From: Paragorgia papillata
Taxonomy: Eukaryota > Cnidaria > Anthozoa > Scleralcyonacea > Coralliidae
Length of the DNA stretch: 64,000 nucleotides
Direction: 5' to 3'
NCBI GenBank assembly: GCA_035771165.1
Contig: JAWNZC010000322.1
Span: forward strand, 248,001-312,000
Numbering within the stretch: position 1 is the stretch's first letter; each line of letters opens with the position of its first letter. Positions 1 through 10,145 of this stretch are shown in pieces. Below the pieces are notes generated by a model. It was given only the letters and a program-made list of their open reading frames with translations, was not told the origin of the DNA and searched no databases. A program made the translations under genes and the position numbers.

Positions 1-26
1 TTGATATTTCTAATTTACATTTTCAG

Positions 27-995
27 CTCTCAACAGCCAATGAAATTGTTAGTCATTTTGAAGGAGAACATGCTGATCTTGTTGTATGTGATGGAGCACC
101 TGATGTGACTGGATTACACGATATCGATGAATATATTCAAGGACAACTACTTCTTGCTGCTCTCAATATTACTACCCATGTTCTTAAACCAAAAGGAACA
201 TTTGTTGCAAAAATATTCCGAGGAAAAGATGTCCACTTGCTTTATAGTCAATTAAAAGTGTTTTTTCCAGACGTCACTGTTGCTAAACCACGTAGTAGTC
301 GTAACTCAAGTATTGAATCATTTGTTGTTTGTAAGAATTATCATCCACCCGATGGATACAAACCTAATATGGCTAATCCTTTGTTGGACTGTACACAAAA
401 CCCTGATTTTGATAAGTAAGTATACAATATATATATACTTCATAGTTAGAGATCAATTTACAAAGTAATAAATAGAGGAGTCCACCAGAGCAATATTTTG
501 TCTTATTACCCATCATTCTACGGGTAAATTGAAAAGAAATACTTGAACCATCCAGTCATAGTTGAGTATTTATTTGGGTAATCTAGACAAAATATTAGTG
601 ACCTCCTCTCTATATATTCTGACTACGTAGTACCGTAATTTATTGCTGTTTGTTCTTGCTTCTTAACCTCCTCTTAATGTGTCTCGGTGCCATATTTTTG
701 CAGACTTGTTGGGGTTAACCGAGTAGTGGTTCCATTTTTGGCTTGTGGAGATTTGAGTGCATATGATTCTGATAAAACATATGATGTTACAAGAGAAGAT
801 GGCGCAGAGTATGTCCCACTACCTCCTACACAAAGCCCAATCAACCCACCTTACCAGACCGCATGTTACCTAAAGAAAAACAATTTGCTTACAACAGTGA
901 AAACCCCAAAAAGTATCAATTCAAAAGACATTTCCAAAGACGAGAAGGACTGCACGCATGATCAAACTAACAGACCAACTGCTGTTGATGATTGA
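27..995 (+). CDS. FTSJ1: FTSJ1/TRM7-like tRNA 2'-O-methyltransferase, C-terminal two exons (5' end off window)
   Basis: SAM-dependent ribose 2'-O-methyltransferase of the FtsJ/RrmJ family, which in eukaryotes modifies the anticodon loop of cytoplasmic tRNAs. Two exons are visible: 27-415 (acceptor TTTCAG at 21-26, donor GTAAGT at 416) and 704-995 (acceptor TTTGCAG, stop TGA at 993-995), joined in phase 2. Three of the four residues of the family's K-D-K-E catalytic set can be seen: D in [12 protein letters not shown] in FVAKIFRG and E in [10 protein letters not shown]. The first K and SAM motif I lie upstream of the window. The second exon carries the eukaryotic C-terminal signature ([15 protein letters not shown], then [15 protein letters not shown]) and ends in a polar tail. 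A canonical AATAAA lies 140 bases after the stop. The match runs along the whole visible length, so I am very sure of the family. Human-type numbering cannot be given because the start is missing. Confidence 0.95.
474..610. repeat. Hairpin MITE-like element in the FTSJ1 intron
   Basis: Imperfect inverted repeat. AGAGGAGTCCAC followed by CAATATTTTGTCTTATTACCC on the left pairs with GGGTAATCTAGACAAAATATT and GTGACCTCCTCT on the right. It lies wholly inside the 288-bp intron and makes up about half of it. No target duplication is clear. Confidence 0.5.
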
Positions 996-1134
996 TAATT
1001 ATTCATGTTATATCAATTAAATACTGCTATACAACAAAAACAAACTACGCATTTTGTGAACGGAAACTCAAGTGTCAACGGTGCAAGAAATCCAGAACTC
1101 TATCTAATTTCTCTGAAATGCTAATTCCTGCTTT

Positions 1135-1140
1135 AATAAA
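1135..1140 (+). terminator. Candidate polyadenylation signal of FTSJ1
   Basis: AATAAA 140 bases after the FTSJ1 stop codon, the first canonical hexamer downstream on this strand. From about 1,000 to 1,717 nothing else is recognisable apart from this 3' UTR. Confidence 0.55.
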
Positions 1141-1714
1141 GACAATTCACGATATATTTCATATTGGATGGCTTAAGTTAGGCCTGATTTATTTGCAGTG
1201 CTCATGGTCAACTCTAGTTATTATCATATAGTCTCCCTTCCAAAATGCTTCCCCGTGCATCTGGTGCTAGGACCGGACGCCTTCCTTCAGGATCGGAGAT
1301 GCCTTCCTTCCGAACTCGTTTTATAGCTGTTTAGTAAAACAAAGCACGGCGTAAAACATGTTTCAAACATAGTGAAACCAGTTTTGAAACGAAAAATCCG
1401 GAACTTTTGAAACGTTAAATTCATTAAATTTAAAGAAAGACTAGTATGACTTGTTGTCTTTGGCCTTGATTTCTTCATGAATTTAGACGCGAACTCACAT
1501 TGTAATACAAGTCTCTTATCGATGCCAACTTCGATAAATACCTACTTCGTCATTTTATAACGTTAGGAACTTTCACTCTAATAATTATCGTTCCCAGACC
1601 ACCCACAAACAAACTTACTCCAGACTTAATTAAAATATTAGTTTATTCTTACTTCTGTGTCCCTGGTGAAATCATTGCATGTACTGTATCAGTATATTAC
1701 CAAAACTAGTTTTG

Positions 1715-2150
1715 CTCTAGGGGGGTCTGGGGGCATGGCCCCCCGGAAAATTTTGAAATCTAGAGTCTCTGAAATGGCATTTCCTGCGTTTTGGGGGAAG
1801 ATTTTACAGAATCCTAAACGTTAAAAAACCTTTACCGCCCACAACAATTTTTTCATTATTCCTCATTTTTTTCGGCTCATTCATAATACTTCTGGTCAGC
1901 AGTCATCAAATGCTAATACGTGGAGTATTTCATGAAATGAGTTTGAGCTATCACACGGCACGATTTTTCTTACGATTTTCACCAGGATTGTCACGCTGCA
2001 GTGATATGGAATTTTCAAAATGCTGTATATCGAAGATGTATAAATATTCAACGTATAATCACCCTTACCTTCGGCGCAAAGGTAGGGGGGCTCAGCCCCC
2101 CTTTTTTCCACTTTTACAAAGTTGGGGGGCTGCCCCCCCGGTTCCGCCGC
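1715..2150. repeat. Interspersed repeat with G-run/C-run palindromes, copy 1
   Basis: It starts with a G-run, GGGGGCATGGCCCCCC and GGAAAATTTT, then GAGTCTCTGAAATGGC. It ends with a second G/C palindrome near 2,085-2,140. The same order recurs at 16,524-16,885, and the left part recurs at 4,984-5,080, 24,605-24,662 (reverse) and 25,100-25,200. Both long copies share the internal block TATCGAAGATGTATAAATAT. Confidence 0.75.
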
Positions 2151-2188
2151 CTATGTTATTTAGGACATGGAATTATTACCCCAATTCT

Positions 2189-2300
2189 GGTTATACGTCC
2201 ATGTCCTATTTACACGAATTGCCATCCTTAGGTTAGGTTGTGTGTTGGGGTAAGGCTTTCATGAAGTACTTGGGTTATGTAGGACATGGAATTATTACCC
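2189..2300. repeat. 112-bp inverted-repeat element, copy 1 (identical to 21,713-21,824)
   Basis: Ends are GGTTATACGTCCATGTCCTA and TAGGACATGGAATTATTACC, imperfect inverted repeats of each other. A second copy 19.4 kb away appears identical base for base. The right end of a third copy (TAGGACATGGAATTATTACC) sits just upstream at 2,161-2,180, so this locus may hold remnants of a tandem pair. Confidence 0.8.
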
Positions 2301-2487
2301 GAATTCTTCACTTTCCGCCATTTCGTGCGCCCGCGCATAATAACAAAAATTCATGCGGTTTTTATTTATCACGTAACCTGAATGTCAGGCCTTTATTTGT
2401 TCCCGCCTTCCGCTAAACCCGTCAGCGCGGGCAGAGGTGCGGGCGAGCGAGAAGACGAGAAAAACAAAGGCCTGAGGAAACTCTTAA

Positions 2488-3295
2488 AGTGTCACTAAGA
2501 CGAAAAATCGTCAGTCTTTTTCTGATATAATCATAAAGTAGATTTAAAATGAGGATGAACGGCGTTTGTGGTTTGTAAATATCTCATCTCGTTCAAGAGA
2601 TATTCACGTTTTTTAAATATGCAAATTATATGGCTGATGACGTCATTTTCTCCAAACGAGCGAAATGAAAATCGTAAAATTAGGAATATCTCTAGAAATA
2701 AACAATAGAAAGTGCTCAAATTTTGCATGCTTATAGTATTAAATAAAATACGTTTCACTGTGGAAATTTAGTTGTTTTAATTTCGTGGAAACTGCTGGTT
2801 CCTGGCCCCATCCAATGATAAAATTAAATTTTCTTATTTATCAGCAATCAAGTAGCGTTTACTCCAGCGAATAAATGTGACGATTAGGGCTTATGTAGGC
2901 ATTGTAATTCAAACGTTTAAATCTTTCTATTTTTAAACAATGAGGCAAAAATGATAACTCCCTTTCTAAGGTTTAGAGTAACCTGAGAGCATGCGCTTAC
3001 CATGGCAGTCACAAAAGTTACACAGAGAAGTGTATTTTATTAGATACTATAAGCATACAAAGTTTAAGCACGTTCTATTGTTTATTTCCAGAGATATTCC
3101 TTATTTTACGATTTTCATTTCGCTCGTTTGGAGTAAATGACGTCATCAGCCATAAATTTGCATATTGCCAAAACGTGAATATCCCTTGAACGAGATGAGA
3201 TATTGACAAACCACAAACGCCGTTCACCCTCATTTTAAATGTACTTTATGATAAGATCAAAAAAAGACTGACGATTTTTTCGTCTTAGTGACACT
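2488..3295. mobile_element. Nested 808-bp foldback element flanked by TTAA
   Basis: Terminal inverted repeats of about 260 bases (2,488-2,750 against 3,045-3,295), starting AGTGTCACTAAGACG. TTAA flanks both ends (2,484-2,487 and 3,296-3,299). The uninterrupted right TIR of the host element keeps a single TTAA at the matching point near 4,444-4,447, which gives the empty site. A TTAA duplication is known for piggyBac and Kolobok elements; which one this is cannot be decided from the ends. Confidence 0.8.
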
Positions 3296-3508
3296 TTAAC
3301 AAAACTGTGGGGACTCCGTCCATCTCATGGACGGGAGCTCTGATTGGCCGACTAATTGTAGTTAGGATTTTGATTGGTTCATTCAGATAACAACTTGCCT
3401 GAAGGTGCACCGTCAAGGTGCACACCGTGACAAGGTCATCGCCATTTCTCGAATGTGTTTATCGTGTACGTTTCTGTGACCTGCAATTCATTCATTTAAT
3501 CATTTATC

Positions 3509-3812
3509 ATGTCGGAAAATCAAACCATAGAAGGATTTTTCGAAACCGCTTTGTTAAATTTATTGACACATTTCGCCTTTCGGCTATGAGTCTTTGAAAC
3601 CAGAACAAACGACGTGCATTCGAAAGCTCGCTGTTGACAGCCAAGATCTCGTTGCTGTTTTGCCCACTGGTTTTGGTAAAAGTCTGATATATCAGATATT
3701 GCCATTTGTGTTCTCTGAACTTCATCGACTTCAACATGGCACGGTGAGGAATTTCGTTGTAGCAGGTGGAGACCTTGCGAAAAGCAGTCTACTTGGGTCC
3801 TTCGTTCGATGA
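3509..3812 (+). pseudogene. RecQ-like DNA helicase N-terminal fragment, frameshifted, inside the MULE-type element
   Basis: An ATG at 3,509 opens a frame (MSENQTIEGFFE) that runs to a TGA near 3,587. A second frame from about 3,594 reads LKPEQTTCIRKLA, then LVAVLPTGFGKSLIYQ, which is the Q-motif region plus Walker A (motif I) of RecQ-family superfamily II helicases. The two frames differ by one base, so the copy is broken. The DEAH box and later motifs are absent. It lies wholly between the two TIRs, so it is cargo of the element. A different broken RecQ-like fragment occurs at 60,403-60,597. Confidence 0.65.
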
Positions 3813-3821
3813 TCAGGGACG

Positions 3822-3912
3822 ATGGCTACTGAAGGCGAAGCCGATGCGAAAGTCCAAGTTGAATTGTTTATGGCAGTGCTGAACAATGGTTGTCAGAAAT
3901 TAAAGTGGACCC
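3822..3912 (+). other. Possible captured first coding exon in the MULE-type element
   Basis: An ATG at 3,822 opens an acidic reading frame (MATEGEADAKVQVELFMAVL...) followed after 91 bases by a strong donor, GTAAGT at 3,913. Unspliced, the frame runs on to a TGA about 50 bases later. I do not recognise the peptide. It is listed because an exon-plus-donor unit inside a TIR element is what gene-fragment capture leaves. Confidence 0.25.
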
Positions 3913-4602
3913 GTAAGTTACAAAACGGGAATCTCGGAACAGTTAGTCACTATGTGGATGACTGAGTTTATACGGTTGAGACGTGTTTATAATTATGTAT
4001 CAATATATTAAATGGCCGACATGCATTCTAAAATTTCAATTCTAATATAAAATAATTCCCAAACTATTGCGTTTGTTTCTAATATAAAACATCAATATCC
4101 AGTCGATCCTTTTCTCCAACGTTCTAGCCTGTGCTTACTGCTACAAAATTATATATTTTATTAATTTAGGCGAAACTATATATCAAGGCGGCTATCAAAT
4201 TTCTCGGTTTCTTATCGTATTTTCCAATTCTTCGACTTCTTCTCTAGATCGGGCCTTCAATTCGGGCTCGTGTATTTATTGCAAGTCTACCCGCTGGACT
4301 AGTGTGGACTAAAACCAGACGCGGAGAAAGACTATGTATTTCTGTGCGATGAAATCAAAACATACGCTTTGTTCTTTTGACAACTCATATCAATCATACT
4401 CGTTCATGTTTAAAAATAGCAAAGTGGGCGGAAGACAGTTTTGTTAAGAGTTTCCTCAGGCCTTTGTTTTTCTCGTCTTCTCGCTCGCCCGCACCTCTGC
4501 CCGGGCTGACGGGTTTAGCGGAAGGCGGGAACAAATAAAGGCCTGACATTCAGGTTATTTATCACGTGACACGCTGCACTCAGTTTAACATTTTTGGCCA
4601 GC

Positions 4603-4772
4603 TATGGATCGTTTTCACTCACGTGATCGGTGACCCCATGGGGGTGGTGAAACAATACGAAATATTTGAATAAGAAAGAGCTAATTCCCATACCGTACAC
4701 CAATATGGCCGCCATTTCATTGTTTTGGTACACCAATATGGCTGCCGTGACGTCAGGTGAAAACCATCTATA
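4603..4772. repeat. TA-flanked MITE, family with CACGTGATC/GACGTCA ends, copy A
   Basis: The ends TATGGATCGTTTTCACTCAC and GTCAGGTGAAAACCATCTATA are inverted repeats. The interior has paired TACACCAATATGG segments. Related copies lie at 18,694-18,867 (reverse) and 42,711-43,425 (split by insertions). Confidence 0.75.
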
Positions 4773-4983
4773 AAAGAACGATGGGGAAAGACCTGATCAT
4801 AACCTTACCTGACCCGGCAGGTGAAATTTTATTTGAAAGTGGTTTGATAAGATAATTATTTGAATTAAACTTAATGGAAAGAAGTTGCTAGCATGATGTC
4901 ACAATATTTACTGAGATTTATTCAGAGTCCAAATGAATACTGACATAATTTTAACAGTGGTATTGCCGGGGGACAAAAACCTC

Positions 4984-5080
4984 GATCTCCTCTAAGGGGG
5001 TCCAGGGGGCATGCCCCCCGGAAAATTTTGGATTTCTAGAGTCTCTGAAACACTATTTCCTGCATTTTAAGGCAAGTATT
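4984..5080. repeat. Short copy of the G-run/C-run repeat
   Basis: GGGGGCATGCCCCCCGGAAA followed by CTAGAGTCTCTGAAA, matching the left part of the repeat at 1,715. Confidence 0.65.
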
Positions 5081-5286
5081 CAAGATAATCTGAAAGCCAT
5101 AAATTATATAATTTTGTTATTATTACTTATCTTTTAGATTTATTTTTAAACAAGCCGTAAATGTAAAAACAAGTTGGGAGGCATTTTATAAAGACTTTTA
5201 GTATTGTAATTTATAGCATTATACATGCCTGCTATATATATATATAACACATTACTGTCTACTCACTTGGCCTTAAAATAACTGTA

Positions 5287-5302
5287 CCCCCCCCCCCCCC
5301 CC
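5287..5302. repeat. Poly-C tract
   Basis: Uninterrupted run of about 16 C. Confidence 0.9.
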
Positions 5303-5347
5303 TAAAAGTTTCTCCACAGATTTTAACTTTTCACGAGAATGGTCTTA

Positions 5348-5691
5348 GGGCCTGTTCACACGAGACCGGGTTATCTCAGGGGGTAGACCCTATTTCACAT
5401 GATAAATCGCAACTACCGAGTTGTCCCTGGCCCCCCGAGATAACCCTAGCTTCATGTGAACGCTTCACCCTGAGCAACAGCATAAATACGCATGCCTAAG
5501 TTGACCCTACCCCCCGAGATAACTCGGGTGAAAACGTTCACATGGAGGTAGGGATAACTCGGGCTAGGGTTACCCTATTGCTCCGACCGAGTTATCCCTA
5601 TCCCCCCGAGTTATCTCGGTCTCATGTGAACGGTTTACTTTTTTAACATGGAAATAAACTAACACCGAGTTGCCTCATGTGAACAGGCCCT
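5348..5691. repeat. Tourist/Harbinger-like MITE, about 345 bp
   Basis: TIRs GGGCCTGTTCACACGAGA and CATGTGAACAGGCCC. The interior repeats CGAGTTATCTCGG-like and CCCCCCGAGATAAC motifs in both orientations, so much of it can fold. The flanks read TTA on the left and TAA on the right, near the TWA duplication of PIF/Harbinger elements but not an exact direct repeat. Confidence 0.7.
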
Positions 5692-5695
5692 AAGT

Positions 5696-7207
5696 GTGTT
5701 TAAATTTGAAGTAGATTTCACAATAAAATATTTGTAATAAGTTTTATCAATATATCCTAATATCAAATAAAATAGTTAAATGCACAACTGACCAAGGTAC
5801 AAGTAAACTCACCTAGCTCACAGGGCTGACAAGGAAAGGTCTCATGTAAACACAAGTGACATAACTGCATGCATGGTCATTCCCAAACAAGCCCAGCAGC
5901 TTTTTGATATTATGTAAACATTGATTTCCCAACCATCAGTTAGGAATACCAAGGGGCATAGTACTCTTGAAAAAGTGTACAAGCTGGTGAACATTTTTAG
6001 GGATTTCTTTGGAAATTTTAATAATTTTCTGCAGATTTCTTGGCCAGGTGACAGGTGATTTGGTAATACACCCTGTGTATATTTCACAATTATCAGACAT
6101 ACTGCATACCATGCATTTGGCATGTACCATAAGTTAAATTATTATGCTCATGAAATCAGCTGTTGCATATTATTTTAGTACAGTACTGGTGTTTACTCCT
6201 GTCCTCTTTGAAAGGAACCAGAAAGTATGCAAACCAATAAAAAGAAACCCAACAAAGTGTCCAGGCACATGGCATAGTATGGGGACAAAAGCTTCTCATG
6301 GTATGGGGTGGGTCAGTTATATAGCATTGATCAAAGGCTTTTGATGCATATATTTCCATGAGCCTCACAATTGAATACTATATAACCAGATGAAACACCA
6401 ACTATCCAGGCTGAATTTTTTAGTGAAAGATGATCAGTAGTAGCACACTACAGCACAAAGGTACACCGAGTGATAGAGACAAAACAGACACAGTATATAG
6501 GTTAGTCGCACATTTGCTGACAGTTGTTTTGTTACTTACTTGCTAGCTTAAACCATTGCTGCTTAGGCTAAATTTGCAAGGGTTTACTATTTGATAGTAA
6601 AATCATCTTGCATAAGAGTTAAATATTAATCTAACATTCTGTTTGATCTGGTAACATAATAAAGGAGCTAATTTTAGCTGGCTCAGGCAAGAATAACCAC
6701 ACTCTGTTAAAGTTAAAGATTATTCTGTCTGTGCTACACACCTGAGGAGCTTAATAATTATCCATTACACAAAAAATTCATAGCTGAAGTTTTGTAAAAT
6801 TAACATACATGTACATTAAGGTACATTATACAGTAATATAAAAAACAAAACCAAGAATGCTAAAACCATTCTGATAGTGTTACCATTCTTTACAGAATTA
6901 TGTTTTATATTTACAATTAATTAATTGCATACTACCATAATTCATCTGGGCATATTTATTTTAAAATTTCTACTCTAGTTCAATTTATCTTATGCCTACT
7001 ACATGGAATACTTGCTGGCCCACAAGTCACAACTGGTCCAAGTTGGCTATTATATACTTTAAAATTGAGAATAAGTTAAGATTTTACATTAACATACTAT
7101 CAATACTATTGTCTATGAAAAATTCACACATACTGTACCTTACCCAAAGGGTAATTGAAACAAATCCATTATAGTAAACAACTAACTCATTGAACTATTT
7201 CTATAAA
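5696..7207. other. MAML 3' UTR and spacer
   Basis: No gene or repeat was recognised. The part next to 7,207 should be the 3' UTR of the minus-strand Mastermind gene. A TTTATT at 6,955-6,960 (AATAAA on the minus strand) is one candidate polyadenylation signal, about 250 bases after the stop. Confidence 0.4.
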
Positions 7208-9950
7208 TTATTGCAAAGCTTTTGATGGCTCACTTTCTAGAATATTAAGTAAATCAAAATCTGATGGTGGGCTTTTCAGCAAAGAATCAAAATCAGCATT
7301 GTCAGAGCTCCCTCCACTGATTTCATTTCCAAAGAAAGGGAAGAGTGAAGAATCCGAGTTTGGTTTCAGATCGAGTAGGTTAGAGAAAGAGTTTGAAAAA
7401 GTTTGTTGTAAATTGCTAGTTGTCTGGGATCTACCTTGGTTGAGTGGACCTGCACTTCTTTGGTAAAGTTCTTGATTCATCGTCAGATTATTTGTCTGTT
7501 TCATATGTACATGTGTTAATGGGGGCTGTGTATGGCTGCGACTTAACTCCTGGCTTTGATGTTCATTACCATTGTTATTCATATCTGGTAAAGCCGGTTT
7601 GGCTTGCCCAAGTCTCACCAATGGAGATGTTTGATTAAAAACAGTCTTCGCTGCACTAACATGTCCTGGTACACTACTGCTTCGCTGAAATGAAAAATTG
7701 CTTCGGTTAACAATGTCCTGATTGTATCTATTACTAGCCAAATTATCATCCACACTGGTATGCCTTTGATATGCTGGGTGCAGTTTATTTTCTTGATTTA
7801 CACTATAAGCATATGGATTTTGATAGCCTGAGTAATCCCCAGTATATGCTGGTTGTACTGGTCTGGAAGGAGGTCCACCTTGATTAGGATAAGCATTTGG
7901 ATAATGCTGCAGGTGTGATAAAGGTTGTGGTGTCCTAGCCACTTGCTGATGTAAAGGATATTGTGCTGAATGTGATGTAGGAACTCCTGGGGTAAATTTC
8001 TGTCTCATATCCATCACTGGTGAAGGACGAGTTAAATGCTGTGCATGTGCATAAGAGGGCAAACGACTAGCCATTTGTTGCTGTTGAAAAGCCATTTTTT
8101 GCTGTGCAATCATGTGTTGGGGCAAGTTTTGCAATTGTGCTTGAGCTTGCTGTTGTTGGCCACTTGAAGCTTGATGAATTTGTGGCATCACATTTTGTTG
8201 AACTCGACCAGTTGGCGAGAATGTAACTGGCTGTGCTGTGCTCACTGCCATACTTGGATATCGTACAAGTTTTGGATGCATTTGATAAGATGAGTTGGGT
8301 CCCATTGGGTTCATTACTGGATTTCGTGCATGCAGTTGCGGTGCTTGTGACCCAAGCATCTTTGACTTTTGTTGATTTGTTCTTCGTTGCTGTATTTGTT
8401 CAAAAACGCGTTGACGAATGGGAGGAAAGTGGCTCGCTCGTTGGGTCATTCGAGTGGAATTTTGCTCCCTACCAACACCTTGAGAATTTAGAAAAAGAGT
8501 CCTTTCGTAGCGAATTTTGGTAGCCTGTTTTTCTTCCTGTTGATCTCTGATAAACTGATGTAATGCTTCGGCAGTGGAACGTAAGATCCCATGTTGTTGA
8601 TGGGCTGTCGACGTTGTTGTACTCGCAGTTGGTAACTGTGTTCCATTGTTTTTCGACAAACCTAATTGATTACTGCCTTTTTCTACCTCATGGTTATCAC
8701 CTAATCCATTTCCTAACGGCGGGTTTGCTGGTTGCAACGCTTGGTTCTTTGTAACTGTAAGATCATTCTGCGTTTCACTATCACTGGAATTCTCATCTCG
8801 ATTCTTAATGTCCTGAAGAACTCGCTCAAATTGACTGATCTGACTCTTCAAGTCGAGTTTCAAGTCTTCTTTTATACTGTTCGTGTTGTGATATTCCGGT
8901 AGATTTTCAGATTTTGTACAACTCCCCGTAAACCCATTGGTAATCGATGTTGACCCGTCATTGCCTGGGTTAATTAAACCATTTTCTTGTTTGAAATTGA
9001 CTGGGAAATCAGCAGTCCTCGATTTATCGCTCACACTTGACTGACCATGGTTTGTAAATGTTGATGAAGCGAAATCTCCGCCGTACTGTTGGGAAGCTCT
9101 TGTCATCGTTCTATCAATATTTTCACACATAGCACCACTACTGTATGACGAAGCTGCTTTGGACAGTTCCTCTGATTTGGGGAACTCTCCATTGTGTCCG
9201 TTTACAGTTGGATAAACCATCTTTGTCGTTAAAGGCAAAGGGTCGCCCTCACTCGTAAAGTTTGGCGGCTTTAGGTTACAATGGATGTCGTTCGGGTTCT
9301 CAAAACGTGGATATTTTCGTGGGACGCTTGCACCCAAGTCTTCGTTGGTTGGAAGATTTCTTTCTCCGTCGATTTGCGATGGAGGAAACTCGCCACGTCT
9401 TTTCATCGTTGGCTAAATAAAATAGAAAAGTCGAAATAAGAAATTCGAATTGTACGCGTGAGAACTTAGAGTTTATAAAATTTCGATGAAATGGATGTTG
9501 TCTTTAAACATGTGCTAAAATACAATGAAGAAAATTAATCTTTAACAAGAGATTTAAAGTGAATAAAAAGTCCACTTCGTGCTAATTAGGTCGCAATTTA
9601 GTGGTAATATATAGGAAAGTAAGCACTAAAAAGTTTAATGAATACAACACTACCTGCAGCCCAGTATTGCTTGTTGGTTTCTCTTGTCCAACACTACAAA
9701 TCTCCTCTTGTTTTGGTATCTTTATACTAACTTGGTCGTGCCGCATTTTACTATTCATCTTATTCTTATTCTCCAAAATTCTTGATTGAATAATCCGACT
9801 TTCTTGTTGTTGCTTTAGCTCTTGTGATTGTTGCGTTTCTTCAAGTCTAGCCACACAGGTATCGTGATGTTTACGAAAGGAATCGATTCGTTGTCTCAAG
9901 CGATTCACAATTGCTTGCCGCTTTGGCGTGTTGGAAGACACTTCGCTCAT
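7208..9950 (-). CDS. MAML: Mastermind-like transcriptional co-activator of Notch
   Basis: Scaffold co-activator that binds the Notch intracellular domain/CSL complex on DNA and recruits p300. Two exons: 9,950-9,654 (99 codons, start ATG at 9,950) and 9,412-7,208 (734 codons plus stop), joined in phase 0 across a 241-bp intron with GTAGTG donor and TATTTAG acceptor, giving 833 residues. Residues 9-37 form the basic helix (KRQAIVNRLRQRIDSFRKHH, then DTCVARLEE), matching the Mastermind N-terminal domain pattern RLRxRIxxxRxHHxTCxARxE. The remainder is low-complexity, rich in N, Q, S and P, with a glutamine-rich block near residues 520-560. It ends in an acidic-hydrophobic tail (DNADFDSLLKSPPSDFDLLN) like a Mastermind transactivation segment. 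Outside the helix the family is hardly conserved, so the call rests on the helix plus composition and exon layout (short first exon, huge second exon). Confidence 0.92.
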
Positions 9951-10145
9951 TTCTTGAAGAAAGAAACTAATAAACCTTAAGCTGTAGGGCAGCCTAAGCG
10001 TATCAGAACCATAGGACGCTGTAACTGTTTATCTGGTCAACTCCAAAATCACCGAAGCCTCAACGACGCTTCTAATATTGTTCATCTGTTTTACGTCCTA
10101 GATGGCTCTTGTCTTCGCCAAGGCACTGCCGTGACGTCACGACAC
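9951..10145 (-). promoter_or_regulatory. MAML 5' UTR/promoter region with CRE palindrome
   Basis: Sequence immediately upstream of the MAML start codon. The CRE palindrome TGACGTCA is at 10,132-10,139, about 180 bases upstream of the ATG. No TATA box is obvious. The motif also occurs inside MITE families in this window, so it may be coincidental. Confidence 0.35.

Larger units (their letters stand above)
2375..4556. mobile_element. Mutator-like (MULE-type) element: 122-bp TIRs, 11-bp target duplication
   Basis: The left TIR is 2,375-2,487 and resumes at 3,300-3,308 after a nested insertion. The right TIR is 4,435-4,556 in inverse orientation. The ends begin AACCTGAATGTCAGGCC. The direct repeat ATTTATCACGT flanks both sides (2,364-2,374 and 4,557-4,567). 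Long TIRs with a 9-11 bp duplication are typical of Mutator-like elements. No transposase is seen, so the copy is non-autonomous. The interior carries a broken RecQ-like helicase fragment and a possible captured exon, as in Pack-MULEs. The superfamily call is inference from structure. Confidence 0.75.

Noticed and set aside
2375..4556. Helitron, because of the helicase fragment
   Set aside because: Helitrons lack TIRs and target duplications and carry a PIF1-type helicase with Rep. This element has 122-bp TIRs, an 11-bp duplication and a RecQ-type P-loop.
7208..9950. CREB-regulated transcription coactivator (CRTC) as identity of the minus-strand gene
   Set aside because: Glutamine-rich composition suggested it, but the N-terminal helix matches the Mastermind RLRxRIxxxRxHH pattern and not the CRTC N-terminus.
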